Assembly (NCBI GenBank): GCA_023418595.1
Contig: JAEZZI010000001.1
Span: forward strand, 1-22,133
Length of the DNA: 22,133 bases
Origin: Pseudomonadota bacterium
GTDB taxonomy: Bacteria > Pseudomonadota > Alphaproteobacteria > Sphingomonadales > Sphingomonadaceae
Direction of reading: 5' to 3'
A model generated the notes under the pieces. It ran no database searches. It saw nothing but the letters and a program-made list of their open reading frames with translations, and was not told where the DNA came from. Position numbers and translations under genes: made by a program. Of the stretch, positions 1-6,816 are shown piece after piece. The stretch's first letter is position 1; every line of letters starts with the position of its first letter.

Positions 1-64
1 TCTTGGGAAAGAACGGCCGCAGCCGCTCCATCTGCTCATCTGTCAGCCAAAACAGGTCACTCAT
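1..64 (-). CDS. IS5-family transposase, N-terminal fragment (runs off the window)
   Basis: Reading leftwards from the ATG at 64-62 gives MSDLFWLTDEQMERLRPFFP followed by Lys. This is the characteristic start of the small IS5-type transposase or its DUF4096 helix-turn-helix part (LTDEQ...RLRPFFP). The catalytic DDE residues lie outside the window, so intactness cannot be judged. The sequence GGAGACCGGG just before the ATG offers a plausible ribosome binding site. The family is recognised from the N-terminal motif only. Confidence 0.75.
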   Translation of the reverse strand, partial: MSDLFWLTDEQMERLRPFFPK

Positions 65-124
65 CCCGGTCTCCTTGCGGAGCATGAATCAGATCGCGAC
101 GCTCACATCAATGGGTCCTGACCC
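1..124 (-). mobile_element. Edge of an IS5-family insertion sequence
   Basis: The stretch holds the first codons of a transposase (ending at 64) and about 60 bp of non-coding end. The outer boundary is inferred from the near-palindrome GGGTCCTGACCC at 113-124, which probably belongs to the terminal inverted repeat. The other end lies outside the window, so neither the repeat pair nor the target duplication can be verified. A short TAA or CTAA immediately outside would fit IS5-type target use, but this is inference. Confidence 0.65.
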
Positions 125-165
125 TAATCTTCTTCGCGCCTTTGCGCGAGAAAACTCTTACACCC

Positions 166-978
166 TCACCCCAAATAGCGCGCCATCGTCTCGAACTTGC
201 CGTTCGCGACGCGGATTTCGTTGAAGGACGGCTGAGTCTCGCGCGTGCGTTCGGAAAGCGTCCCGGCCCCGATCAGGCGAACCTCGCGCCCATGCGCGCG
301 GTAGACTTCGTCGAACGGGTCATGGACATGGCCCGACAGGACTGCGTGCGCGCCCGCCTTGGCCAGCGCGTCGAGCGCTTCGGGACCACGCCTTGTATCG
401 CCTTTCCCCGCCGCACCCTCGACCGGCAACAGCGGGTGGTGCGCAGCGACGAAAATCAGGTGGTCGTCGGGCGCCTGATTGACGCGGTTGACGACGCGTC
501 CCACCCCTTCCTCACTGATATAGCCTTTCGACCAGTCGAGCCGCCACTGGAAGCGCGCGGTGGTCTTCAGCGGGACGATCGAAATGCCTTCGATTTCGAG
601 CGGCTTCTCGATCAGCCGCTCAAGACGGTGATAGCGCCGATAGGGCGCGAAGAAGCGCAGCAGCGGGTTGTGATAGGGCAGGTCGTGATTGCCGACCTCG
701 ACCGTGACCGGCATGTCGAACTGTTCGAACCACTCGCTCGCCGCTGCGAACTGGTGGCCGCGGGCGCGCATGGTGATGTCGCCGGTGAAGATCAGCGCAT
801 GGGGCTTCTCATCTCGGACGAGCGCGGCGAACCAGTCGAGCGCCTCGCGATCCTCGGCACCGAAATGGATGTCGCTGACATGGAACAACCGCGTCGCATC
901 TGGGCCGAGATGGTCCCACGGCCCGCGTGTGGCCTGGCGGCTGGTGAGGTCGATGTCGCTGCTGTTTTCGGTTGCCAT
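166..978 (-). CDS. Metallophosphoesterase (calcineurin-like)
   Basis: This is a 270-residue predicted cytosolic hydrolase that would cleave phosphoester bonds using two metal ions. All family motifs are visible: D36-x-H38 (VSDIHFG), G66-D67, G96-N97-H98-D99, H180/H181 (AAHHPL) and G216-H217-V-H219. The layout resembles the CpdA/COG1409 group, which includes cyclic nucleotide phosphodiesterases, but the substrate cannot be told from sequence. I chose the ATG at 978. The frame is open to 1059, but the extra 27 residues are translated from a palindromic repeat and read like one (RFSTSLETNGN). No strong Shine-Dalgarno is visible. The gene lies about 40 bp from the insertion sequence and its C-terminus appears complete. 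Confidence 0.85.
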   Translation of the reverse strand: MATENSSDIDLTSRQATRGPWDHLGPDATRLFHVSDIHFGAEDREALDWFAALVRDEKPHALIFTGDITMRARGHQFAAASEWFEQFDMPVTVEVGNHDLPYHNPLLRFFAPYRRYHRLERLIEKPLEIEGISIVPLKTTARFQWRLDWSKGYISEEGVGRVVNRVNQAPDDHLIFVAAHHPLLPVEGAAGKGDTRRGPEALDALAKAGAHAVLSGHVHDPFDEVYRAHGREVRLIGAGTLSERTRETQPSFNEIRVANGKFETMARYLG

Positions 979-1020
979 CAAAGGCCAACGCGCAAGCGAA
1001 GCTTCGGTGCCCCCCAAATT

Positions 1021-1101
1021 CCCGTTCGTTTCGAGCGACGTCGAGAAACGCGTCGGCAAGCGCCCAAATTGACGGTTCTCGACTTCGCTCGCACCAAACG
1101 G
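1021..1101. repeat. Palindromic intergenic repeat, family A (degenerate copy)
   Basis: An imperfect inverted repeat with arms at 1021-1050 and 1074-1101. The core arm words are CGTTCGTTTCGAGCG and TCGACTTCGCTCG. A much better preserved copy of the same family lies at 20753-20828. It fills the gap between map and the metallophosphoesterase. Confidence 0.8.
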
Positions 1102-1120
1102 ATGGCGGAAATCGACTTTC

Positions 1121-1945
1121 TCAGGCGTAAGGCGGTGCGTGCCTGCCCGTCGGGCTCTCGGTGAAGATCTCGCATCCGTCCTCGGTAATGCCGATCGAAT
1201 GTTCGAACTGCGCCGACAGCGACCGGTCGCGCGTCACCGCCGTCCAGCCATCGTCGAGCACCTTCACGTCGGCGCGCCCGATGTTGATCATCGGTTCGAT
1301 GGTAAAGAACATGCCGGGGCGAAGCTCGGGGCCGGTGCCGGGGCGTCCGGCATGGACGACCTCGGGCGCGTCGTGAAACAACTGGCCCAGGCCATGCCCG
1401 CAGAAATCGCGGACCACGCCGTAACGGTGCTTTTCCGCATGACGCTGAATCGCATTCGCCACGTCGCCCAGATGATTGCCGGGCCGTGCCTGTTCGATCC
1501 CCAGCATCAGCGATTCGTACGTCACCTCGACCAGCCGCCGCGCCTTCAGGGACACGTCGCCGACCAGATACATGCGGCTGGTATCGCCGTGCCACCCGTC
1601 CAGCTGCGGCGTCACGTCGATGTTGACGATATCGCCGTCCTTCAACGCACGATCGCCCGGAATGCCGTGGCAGACGACGTGATTGATCGAGATGCAGCAG
1701 CTGTGCGTGTATCCTCGATAGCCGAGCGTCGCGGGCACCGCCCCGCCCTCCAGCATCCGCGTCCGCACGAAATCGTCCAGCTCCGCCGTCGTCACGCCGG
1801 GGACGACATGCGGAACCAGCGCATCGAGAATATCGGCGGCCAGCCGCCCGGCGCGACGCATCCCCTCGAACCCCTCGGGGCCATGAAGGCGGATCGCGCC
1901 CGTGCGGTGGAGGGGCGTGTCGGCGGCAAGCACATATTCGGTCAT
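1121..1945 (-). CDS. map: Type I methionine aminopeptidase
   Basis: This 274-residue cytosolic enzyme removes the initiator methionine from nascent proteins after deformylation. The five metal ligands of the pita-bread fold are present: D110 (NIDVT), D121 (GDTSRM), H184 (GHGLG), E217 (TIEPM) and E248 (FEHSI). The substrate-binding H93 (VCHGIPG) is also present. Length fits the bacterial type I family, with about 20 additional residues at the N-terminus. The ATG at 1945 faces the divergent CinA-like gene across a gap of 65 bp, which must hold both promoters. Downstream lies a degenerate palindromic repeat, then the metallophosphoesterase. Confidence 0.95.
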   Translation of the reverse strand: MTEYVLAADTPLHRTGAIRLHGPEGFEGMRRAGRLAADILDALVPHVVPGVTTAELDDFVRTRMLEGGAVPATLGYRGYTHSCCISINHVVCHGIPGDRALKDGDIVNIDVTPQLDGWHGDTSRMYLVGDVSLKARRLVEVTYESLMLGIEQARPGNHLGDVANAIQRHAEKHRYGVVRDFCGHGLGQLFHDAPEVVHAGRPGTGPELRPGMFFTIEPMINIGRADVKVLDDGWTAVTRDRSLSAQFEHSIGITEDGCEIFTESPTGRHAPPYA

Positions 1946-2010
1946 GGCCGCGCATATAATCGCTTTTCCGCCGCTTTGCGAGGGTGCGCGCTTGGGCTAG
2001 TGGAGGGGCC

Positions 2011-2766
2011 ATGAACATGCGCATCTGGACCGCCGGACTGGTCGTCATCGGCGATGAAATCCTGTCGGGGCGAACCCAGGACAAGAATATCGCCCAGCTC
2101 GCCAGCTGGCTCAACGTCCAGGGCATCCGCCTGGCGGAAGCCCGCGTCGTCGGCGACACGCAAGCCGCGATCGTCGAGGCGGTCGACGCGCTTCGGACAC
2201 GCTACGACTACTGCTTCACCACCGGCGGCATCGGCCCGACGCATGACGACATCACCGTGGACGCGATCGCCGCCGCGCTGGGCGTGCCGGTCGTCATCCA
2301 CGAAGCGGCGCGCGCGACGCTGGAGGCCTATTATGAAACCCGCGGCGGGCTGACCGACGCGCGGTTGCGGATGGCGCGCGTACCGGAAGGCGCGGAACTC
2401 ATCCCCAACCGCATGTCGGGCGCACCGGGGATCAAAATCGAAAATCTGTTCATCATGGCCGGCGTGCCGCACATCACCGCCGGAATGCTCGACGCGCTGA
2501 CCGGCACGCTGGAGGGCGGCTTGCCCGTGCTGTCGGAGACGATCGGCTGCTGGGTCGCCGAAAGCGAGATCGCCGACACGCTGCGCAAGGTCGAACGCGC
2601 GCATGACGGCGTGTCGATCGGCAGCTATCCGTTCTTTCGTGAAGGCCGGGTCGGCGCGAATTTTGTCGTGCGCGCGACCGATCGCGCGGTGGTCGATGCG
2701 TGCGTGACCGATCTGGTCGCGCGGCTGGAGGCCGACGGGCGGGCAGTGACGCGCGGCGGGATTTAA
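2011..2766 (+). CDS. CinA-type molybdopterin-binding domain protein (short form)
   Basis: A 251-residue protein of the COG1058/CinA N-terminal (MoCF-biosynthesis-like) family. The diagnostic motifs are IGDEILSG at residues 13-20 and TTGGIGPTHDDIT at 70-82. The C-terminal nicotinamide-nucleotide amidase domain of full-length CinA (about 400 residues) is absent, so this is the stand-alone form. Members have been linked to ADP-ribose or NMN-related pyrophosphatase activity, but the role here is unproven. The ATG at 2011 was chosen because GGAGGGG lies directly before it; an in-frame GTG at 1984 has no such site. It is divergent from map. A 27-bp-arm inverted repeat follows within 20 bp. Confidence 0.88.
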   Translation: MNMRIWTAGLVVIGDEILSGRTQDKNIAQLASWLNVQGIRLAEARVVGDTQAAIVEAVDALRTRYDYCFTTGGIGPTHDDITVDAIAAALGVPVVIHEAARATLEAYYETRGGLTDARLRMARVPEGAELIPNRMSGAPGIKIENLFIMAGVPHITAGMLDALTGTLEGGLPVLSETIGCWVAESEIADTLRKVERAHDGVSIGSYPFFREGRVGANFVVRATDRAVVDACVTDLVARLEADGRAVTRGGI

Positions 2767-2783
2767 CGCCGCTCCAGCCGATC

Positions 2784-2889
2784 GTCACCCCGGACTTGTT
2801 CCGGGGTCCACAAAGCCGCTCGCGCAGCACGCGAAAAATGCAACCCAGCGCATGCCCCCCGGTGGACCCCGGAACAAGTCCGGGGTGAC
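2784..2889. repeat. Inverted repeat, family B, copy 1 (perfect 27-bp arms)
   Basis: Arms at 2784-2810 and 2863-2889 are exact reverse complements (GTCACCCCGGACTTGTTCCG...). Each arm is itself a hairpin built on CCCCGGA/TCCGGGG. The spacer is 52 bp. It lies between the CinA-like gene and dinB. Three related copies occur at 5344, 13239 and 17537. Confidence 0.95.
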
Positions 2890-2914
2890 GGCAAAGGTTG
2901 GAAGTCACCCGCGG

Positions 2915-2929
2915 GAACCTAACCAGAAC
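2915..2929 (+). promoter_or_regulatory. LexA (SOS) box of dinB, GAAC-N7-GAAC
   Basis: GAACCTAACCAGAAC exactly matches the direct-repeat SOS box known for alphaproteobacteria (GAAC-N7-GAAC or its complement GTTC-N7-GTTC). It ends 1 bp before a candidate -35 element and 39 bp before the dinB start codon. This context makes a chance match unlikely. Confidence 0.85.
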
Positions 2930-2930
2930 A

Positions 2931-2959
2931 TTGCGCCCGCCTGCGCCGTACGGCATAAT
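2931..2959 (+). promoter_or_regulatory. Candidate sigma-70 promoter of dinB
   Basis: The -35 TTGCGC at 2931-2936 and the -10 CATAAT at 2954-2959 are separated by 17 bp. The expected transcription start, about 2966, is only a few bases before the ATG at 2969. The mRNA would therefore be leaderless or nearly so, in line with the lack of a Shine-Dalgarno (GCAGCGCC precedes the ATG). Confidence 0.6.
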
Positions 2960-2968
2960 CGCAGCGCC

Positions 2969-4039
2969 ATGACCCGCAAGATCATCCATGTCGACATGGA
3001 CGCTTTCTTCGCGTCGGTCGAACAGCGCGACAATCCCGACCTGCGGGGCAAACCGGTCGCGGTCGGCGGGTCCAGCGCACGCGGGGTCGTCGCCGCCGCC
3101 AGCTATGAAGCGCGCAAGTTCGGGGTGCGCTCCGCCATGCCGTCGGTCACCGCGCGGCGGCGCTGTCCGGACCTGATCTTCGTCAAATCGCGCTTCGACG
3201 TGTACCGCGACGTCTCTCGCCAGATCCGCGAGATTTTCCTCGACTATACCGAGCATGTCGAACCGCTCAGCCTCGACGAAGCCTATCTCGACGTCACCGA
3301 AAACCGGCGCGGGCTGGAAAGCGCGACCGCCACCGCGCGGGAAATCCGCACCCGCATCCTGGCCGACACCGGGCTCACCGCGTCGGCGGGCATTTCGTAC
3401 AACAAGTTTCTGGCGAAACTCGCCTCGGATCAGAACAAGCCCAACGGCCAGTGCGTCATCCCCCCGGGACGCGGCGAGGCCTTTGTTGCGACGCTGCCGG
3501 TCGAACGCTTCCACGGCGTCGGCCCGCGCACGGCGGAAAAGATGAACCGGCTGGGCATCTTCACCGGCGCGGACCTGAAGACTCACGACCTCGCCTTTCT
3601 CCAGGCGCGGTTCGGCAAGGCGGGCGACTGGTATTACCGGATCGCGCGCGGGGAAGACGACCGCCAGGTCCGCGCCAATCGCGTGCGCAAATCCTCCGGT
3701 TCGGAAACCACCCTGTCCGACGATGCCGCGACCCCGGCGGCGGTCGAGGAACCGTTGCTGCGCATGGCCGACGATGTCTGGGACTGGTGCGAGGACAAGC
3801 AGACCAGCGGACGCACGGTGACGGTGAAGGCCAAGTATCGCGATTTCCGCATCGTCACCCGCAGCCGCACGCTTGCCGATCCCGTGGCCTCACGTGCGGG
3901 ACTGCATGATCTTGCGCTGGCACTGGTGGCGACGCTCTATCCGCTGGAGATGCCGGTGCGGCTGGTGGGCGTGACGCTCAGCAGCCTCGTGCCGATGGGG
4001 TCGCGGGAAAATAGTTTGCTGGACTTGATTGGGGCTTGA
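2969..4039 (+). CDS. dinB: DNA polymerase IV (Y-family translesion polymerase)
   Basis: This 356-residue error-prone polymerase copies damaged DNA and extends mismatched ends. The palm carboxylates are D9 (HVDMDAFF), D103 and E104 (SLDEAYLDV). F14 stands at the expected steric-gate position. The thumb motif ASAGISYNKFLAK and the helix-hairpin-helix VERFHGVGPRTAEKM follow, then the little-finger domain. The C-terminal tail SRENSLLDLIGA may contain a variant beta-clamp peptide. I start at 2969 (MTRKIIHVDMDAFF); the frame is open further upstream, but that part translates the adjacent repeat. A LexA box and a matching promoter lie directly upstream, so induction by DNA damage is expected. Confidence 0.95.
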   Translation: MTRKIIHVDMDAFFASVEQRDNPDLRGKPVAVGGSSARGVVAAASYEARKFGVRSAMPSVTARRRCPDLIFVKSRFDVYRDVSRQIREIFLDYTEHVEPLSLDEAYLDVTENRRGLESATATAREIRTRILADTGLTASAGISYNKFLAKLASDQNKPNGQCVIPPGRGEAFVATLPVERFHGVGPRTAEKMNRLGIFTGADLKTHDLAFLQARFGKAGDWYYRIARGEDDRQVRANRVRKSSGSETTLSDDAATPAAVEEPLLRMADDVWDWCEDKQTSGRTVTVKAKYRDFRIVTRSRTLADPVASRAGLHDLALALVATLYPLEMPVRLVGVTLSSLVPMGSRENSLLDLIGA

Positions 4040-4056
4040 GGGCGACGGGGGTCCGC

Positions 4057-4094
4057 CGCGGCGAAGCCGCGTCGTCGGTCGGGGCTTTGCCCCG
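4057..4094. other. Two short perfect hairpins after dinB
   Basis: CGCGGC-GAA-GCCGCG at 4057-4071 and CGGGGC-TTT-GCCCCG at 4080-4094 are perfect 6-bp stems with 3-nt loops. They lie just after the dinB stop codon. Neither is followed by a U-run, so they are not clear intrinsic terminators; they may still stall or protect transcripts of dinB. Confidence 0.6.
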
Positions 4095-4102
4095 CCGGCC
4101 GG

Positions 4103-4147
4103 CCGCGACCTTTTCTCGATTTAGCTTTGCTAAATCTTGGGTCGCGG
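4103..4147. other. Nested hairpin adjoining the tRNA 3' end
   Basis: The outer stem CCGCGACC (4103-4110) pairs with GGTCGCGG (4140-4147). Inside it is a perfect 8-bp stem, GATTTAGC-TTT-GCTAAATC, at 4118-4136. It begins directly after the tRNA-Gly CCA end on the minus strand, so it may stop transcription or guide 3' processing of the tRNA. No clear U-run follows. Confidence 0.55.
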
Positions 4148-4221
4148 TGGAGCGGGTAGCGGGAATCGAACCCGCGCGTTCAGCATGGGAAGCTGACAGG
4201 CTACCATTACATCATACCCGC
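4148..4221 (-). tRNA. tRNA-Gly (anticodon CCC)
   Basis: On the minus strand the sequence folds as a full cloverleaf. Acceptor GCGGGTA (5' end at 4221) pairs with TACCCGC. The anticodon stem TCAGC/GCTGA encloses loop TTCCCAT, giving anticodon CCC, which reads GGG codons. The T-arm contains GGTTCGATTCC. CCA is encoded at 4150-4148. The gene lies between dinB and the serine hydrolase and has no tRNA neighbours. Confidence 0.96.
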
Positions 4222-4257
4222 CTGGTGCGCGCCGGATTAGCCGCCGCGCGACTTTAG

Positions 4258-5313
4258 TCAAGCACCCCCTGCCCCGGCAATCGCCGCAGGCACGATTCCC
4301 TGGTCGAGCAGCGCGTGGAGTTCCGGCAAGTGGCTTTCGGCGCGCGGATGCGGACGGGGGTCGGAAATCATCACGACCGTCAGCGCCAGATCGGGGACGA
4401 TGAACAGCATCTGCCCACCATAGCCCCAAGCGAAATGGACGTCGTGGCCGGACGACGTCTTGGTGAACCAGCCATAGCCATAGCCGTTGCCGCTCCACGG
4501 CGACGATCCGCGCGATTGCCAGCTCGTCTCGATCCAATCTGCCGGGACGACGCGCCGCCCGTCGATCGTGCCGCCCTGACGGATCATTTCGCCGAAACGA
4601 AGCAGCGCCTTGGGCGACATCAGCATGTCGTTGCCGCCGAAATAGATGCCTTGCGGATCGCGTGGCCATTCGGGGATGCGGATGCCCAGCGGCGCCGCCA
4701 GCCATTCGTTCGCCAGCGCATGCGTGCTGCGCCCGGACGCGCGGGTCAGCACCGCCGACATCAGATGCGAACTGCCGGTCGAATAAAGCATCCGCCCGCC
4801 CGGCTCATCGACGAACGGGCGCGACAGCGCGTATCGCACCCAATTGGGACTCGCGACCCAGGCACCGTAATTGCCGCCCGACGTGCGATCGAGTCCCGCG
4901 CGCATCGACAGCAGGTCGCCGACGTCGATATCCGCCAGCCGCGGATCGGGATTGGCGGGCAGGTCTGCGCGGAGCACCGGCGCAATCTTCTGGTCCGCGC
5001 CGGCCAGCACCCCGCGCTCGATCGCGATGCCGGTCAGCGTCGCGAGGATCGTCTTCGATGCGGACTTGATATTGACCGGGGTGTCGAGGCTCGCGCCCCG
5101 AAAGCGATGCTCGGCAATCGTCTGGCCGTGGCGCGCGACGATCATCGAATGGAGCCGGGGCAGGCGCTCGGCAGCGGCGACGGTATTTGCCATCGTCGCG
5201 GCGTCGAGACCGCGGGTTTGGACGCGCGCAACCTCGGCGCGCGGGGTCTCTGGTGCAGGCTGCGAACAGGCGGGAGCGGCAACGGCGATCAGCGCAAGGG
5301 ATAAGCGATACAT
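4258..5313 (-). CDS. Serine hydrolase, beta-lactamase fold (class C / esterase type), exported
   Basis: A 351-residue protein with an N-terminal export signal (MYRLSLALIAVAAPACSQPA). C16 may be lipidated, although APAC is a poor lipobox. The catalytic serine motif is S84-A-S-K87. The second motif is Y177-S-T179 instead of the usual Y-x-N. A C-terminal glycine-rich W296-G-Y-G-G300 stands where class C enzymes carry K-T-G. These features fit penicillin-binding-protein-like esterases or peptidases (COG1680) rather than a true antibiotic-degrading enzyme; the substrate is unknown. I chose the ATG at 5313 because it opens the signal peptide; the longer frame to 5388 reads through a repeat. It ends about 40 bp from the tRNA. 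Confidence 0.85.
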   Translation of the reverse strand: MYRLSLALIAVAAPACSQPAPETPRAEVARVQTRGLDAATMANTVAAAERLPRLHSMIVARHGQTIAEHRFRGASLDTPVNIKSASKTILATLTGIAIERGVLAGADQKIAPVLRADLPANPDPRLADIDVGDLLSMRAGLDRTSGGNYGAWVASPNWVRYALSRPFVDEPGGRMLYSTGSSHLMSAVLTRASGRSTHALANEWLAAPLGIRIPEWPRDPQGIYFGGNDMLMSPKALLRFGEMIRQGGTIDGRRVVPADWIETSWQSRGSSPWSGNGYGYGWFTKTSSGHDVHFAWGYGGQMLFIVPDLALTVVMISDPRPHPRAESHLPELHALLDQGIVPAAIAGAGGA

Positions 5314-5343
5314 TGTTATAAAGTAGGAACACCAACCCGCATC

Positions 5344-5449
5344 GTCACCCCGGCCGCAGTGCCGGGGTCCACTAGGCCGCTGACGCAACGCTAATGCTTT
5401 GACGGTCGGCGCGCCGCCTGGTGGACCCCGGCCCTATGGCCGGGGGGAC
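5344..5449. repeat. Inverted repeat, family B, copy 2
   Basis: Arms start at 5344 (GTCACCCCGGCCGCAGTG...) and end at 5449 (...GGCCGGGGGGAC). This is the same design as copy 1, but the loop of each arm has diverged (GCCGCAGTGCC and GGCCCTATGGCC). It separates the DJ-1-like gene from the serine hydrolase, both on the minus strand. Confidence 0.9.
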
Positions 5450-5458
5450 GGGGTGGAG

Positions 5459-6136
5459 TTAACCGATCGCATCCAGCAGCTTGCGCGCCGTCTCCGCCGA
5501 TGACGCCGGGTTCTGACCCGTGATCAGCAGGCCGTCGCGCAGGACATGCACGCCCCAGTCATCGGTTTTCGAATAGATGCCGCCGCGCTCCTTCAACATA
5601 TCCTCGACCAGGAACGGCACCACGTCGGACAATCCCACCGCATCCTCCTCGCTGTTCGAAAAGCCGGTGACCTGGCGCCCCTTGACCAGTGGCTCGCCTT
5701 CTTCCGTTTCGGCGTGGCGGAAGACCGCCGGTGCATGGCACACCGCCGCGACCGGCTTGTCGTCGCGGATCATCGCCTCGATGATCGCGCGGACGGTTTC
5801 GTCCTCCGCCAGATCCCACAAGGGGCCATGCCCGCCGGGGAAGAACAGCGCGTCGAATTGCTCGGGATCGATTTCGACCAGCGCCCGGGTATCGGCGAGC
5901 GCCGCCTTGGCCTCCGCATCGGCGTCGAAGCGGCGGGTGTCGTCGGTCTGCGCATCGGCGTCGGCGCTCTTCGGGTCGAGCGGCGGCTGACCGCCTTCGG
6001 GCGACGCCAGCGTGATCGTCGCGCCTGCATCCTTCAGCACATAATAGGGCGCCGCCAGTTCCTCGAGCCAGAAGCCGGTTTTCTTGCCGGTGTCACCCAA
6101 TTGGTCGTGCGAGGTCAGGATCATCAGGACGTTCAT
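5459..6136 (-). CDS. DJ-1/PfpI superfamily protein (Hsp31-like, type 1 GATase fold)
   Basis: A 225-residue cytosolic protein. The nucleophile-elbow cysteine C133 is followed by H134 (AAVCHAPA). The acid of the family triad fits E25 or E26 in GFWLEE, and FFPGGHGPLWDL lies at 98-109. This matches the Hsp31-like branch, whose members act as glyoxalase III, chaperones or protein-repair deglycases; which activity applies here cannot be decided. The ATG at 6136 is preceded by GGAG at good spacing; a TTG four codons upstream is less likely. It is divergent from glnB across about 245 bp that hold the glnB control elements. Confidence 0.88.
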   Translation of the reverse strand: MNVLMILTSHDQLGDTGKKTGFWLEELAAPYYVLKDAGATITLASPEGGQPPLDPKSADADAQTDDTRRFDADAEAKAALADTRALVEIDPEQFDALFFPGGHGPLWDLAEDETVRAIIEAMIRDDKPVAAVCHAPAVFRHAETEEGEPLVKGRQVTGFSNSEEDAVGLSDVVPFLVEDMLKERGGIYSKTDDWGVHVLRDGLLITGQNPASSAETARKLLDAIG

Positions 6137-6229
6137 GGTGCGCTCCAATTTGATAGGCAGCCATTCAGATAGGAAGGCGCGGCGGCAACGCCACCGCCCT
6201 GCCCGGCCAGCGTGCAGATTAATCGCTTA

Positions 6230-6246
6230 TGCCCGAAAAACGGGCA
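6230..6246 (+). promoter_or_regulatory. Candidate NtrC-type upstream activating dyad
   Basis: TGCCCGAAAAACGGGCA is a perfect dyad of two 6-bp arms with a 5-bp A-tract spacer. This is the geometry of NtrC sites (TGCACC-N5-GGTGCA), though the arm sequence differs at two positions. Its centre lies about 90 bp before the predicted sigma-54 start of glnB. The assignment is inference from geometry and position. Confidence 0.4.
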
Positions 6247-6299
6247 GGTCGTCGGGCAGGACGCCGCCCGAAACCGCCGCTCTCCCGCTTGCCCGTATC

Positions 6300-6315
6300 T
6301 GGCACGCGCTTTGTA
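6300..6315 (+). promoter_or_regulatory. Sigma-54 promoter of glnBA
   Basis: TGGCACGCGCTTTGTA matches TGGCAC-N5-TTGCA with one change (GT for GC at -12). Transcription should start near 6327, about 56 bp before the GTG of glnB. Nitrogen-controlled sigma-54 promoters before glnB are established in other alphaproteobacteria. Confidence 0.75.
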
Positions 6316-6382
6316 AGGGCGGGGTGGCGAAGGACGCGCGCGTCGTTATGATCGGCGCGAACGTCCAGGCGGGGAGTTTCGC

Positions 6383-6721
6383 GTGAAGAAGATCGAGGCC
6401 ATCATCAAACCCTTCAAACTCGACGAGGTGAAGGAGGCGCTGCACGAAGTCGGCGTGTCCGGCATCACCGTGACCGAGGCCAAGGGATTCGGCCGCCAGA
6501 AAGGCCATACCGAACTGTATCGCGGCGCCGAATATGTCGTCGATTTCCTGCCCAAGGTGAAGCTGGAGGTCGTCGTCGAGGACGGCCTGGCCGACCGCGT
6601 GGTGGAGTCGATCGCCGCTTCCGCCCAGACGGGACGCATCGGCGACGGCAAGATCTTCGTCATTCCGGTGGAGACCGCACTCCGCATTCGCACCGGCGAG
6701 CGTAACGACGACGCCATTTGA
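6383..6721 (+). CDS. glnB: Nitrogen regulatory protein PII
   Basis: This 112-residue trimeric signal protein senses 2-oxoglutarate and ATP/ADP, and through GlnD glutamine. It then steers GlnE (adenylylation of glutamine synthetase) and NtrB. The uridylylated Y51 lies in the T-loop (GHTELYRGAEYVVDF), and the B-loop TGRIGDGKIFV occupies 83-93. The length is exactly typical. The start is GTG at 6383, with GGGGAG 6-7 bases upstream. glnA follows after 95 bp without a visible terminator, so the two are probably co-transcribed from the sigma-54 promoter. Assignment to GlnB rather than GlnK rests on the link to glnA rather than amtB. Confidence 0.96.
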   Translation: MKKIEAIIKPFKLDEVKEALHEVGVSGITVTEAKGFGRQKGHTELYRGAEYVVDFLPKVKLEVVVEDGLADRVVESIAASAQTGRIGDGKIFVIPVETALRIRTGERNDDAI

Positions 6722-6816
6722 CGCACCGCAGCAATATGTGAAACACAGGCGGCGACGCGACAACAAATTACGCGATTCGCGATTGCCGCTTTCGAAAACG
6801 AAAAGGAATGCCTTTC

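Noticed and set aside
133..150. Hairpin as terminator of the metallophosphoesterase gene
   Set aside because: The stem is good, but no U-run follows in the minus-strand direction (AGAAGATTAGG).
979..1059. Longer N-terminus for the metallophosphoesterase
   Set aside because: The extra residues are translated from the family A repeat and leader (RFSTSLETNGN), a pattern produced wherever this repeat is read in that frame.
1955..1960. TATAAT on the plus strand between map and the CinA-like gene as a -10 element
   Set aside because: No acceptable -35 element lies 16-18 bp upstream on the plus strand, and the word is too short to report on its own.
2852..2968. Longer N-terminus for DinB
   Set aside because: The extension begins inside the family B repeat and would place the LexA box and promoter within coding sequence; DinB proteins begin at MTRKIIHVDMDAFF.
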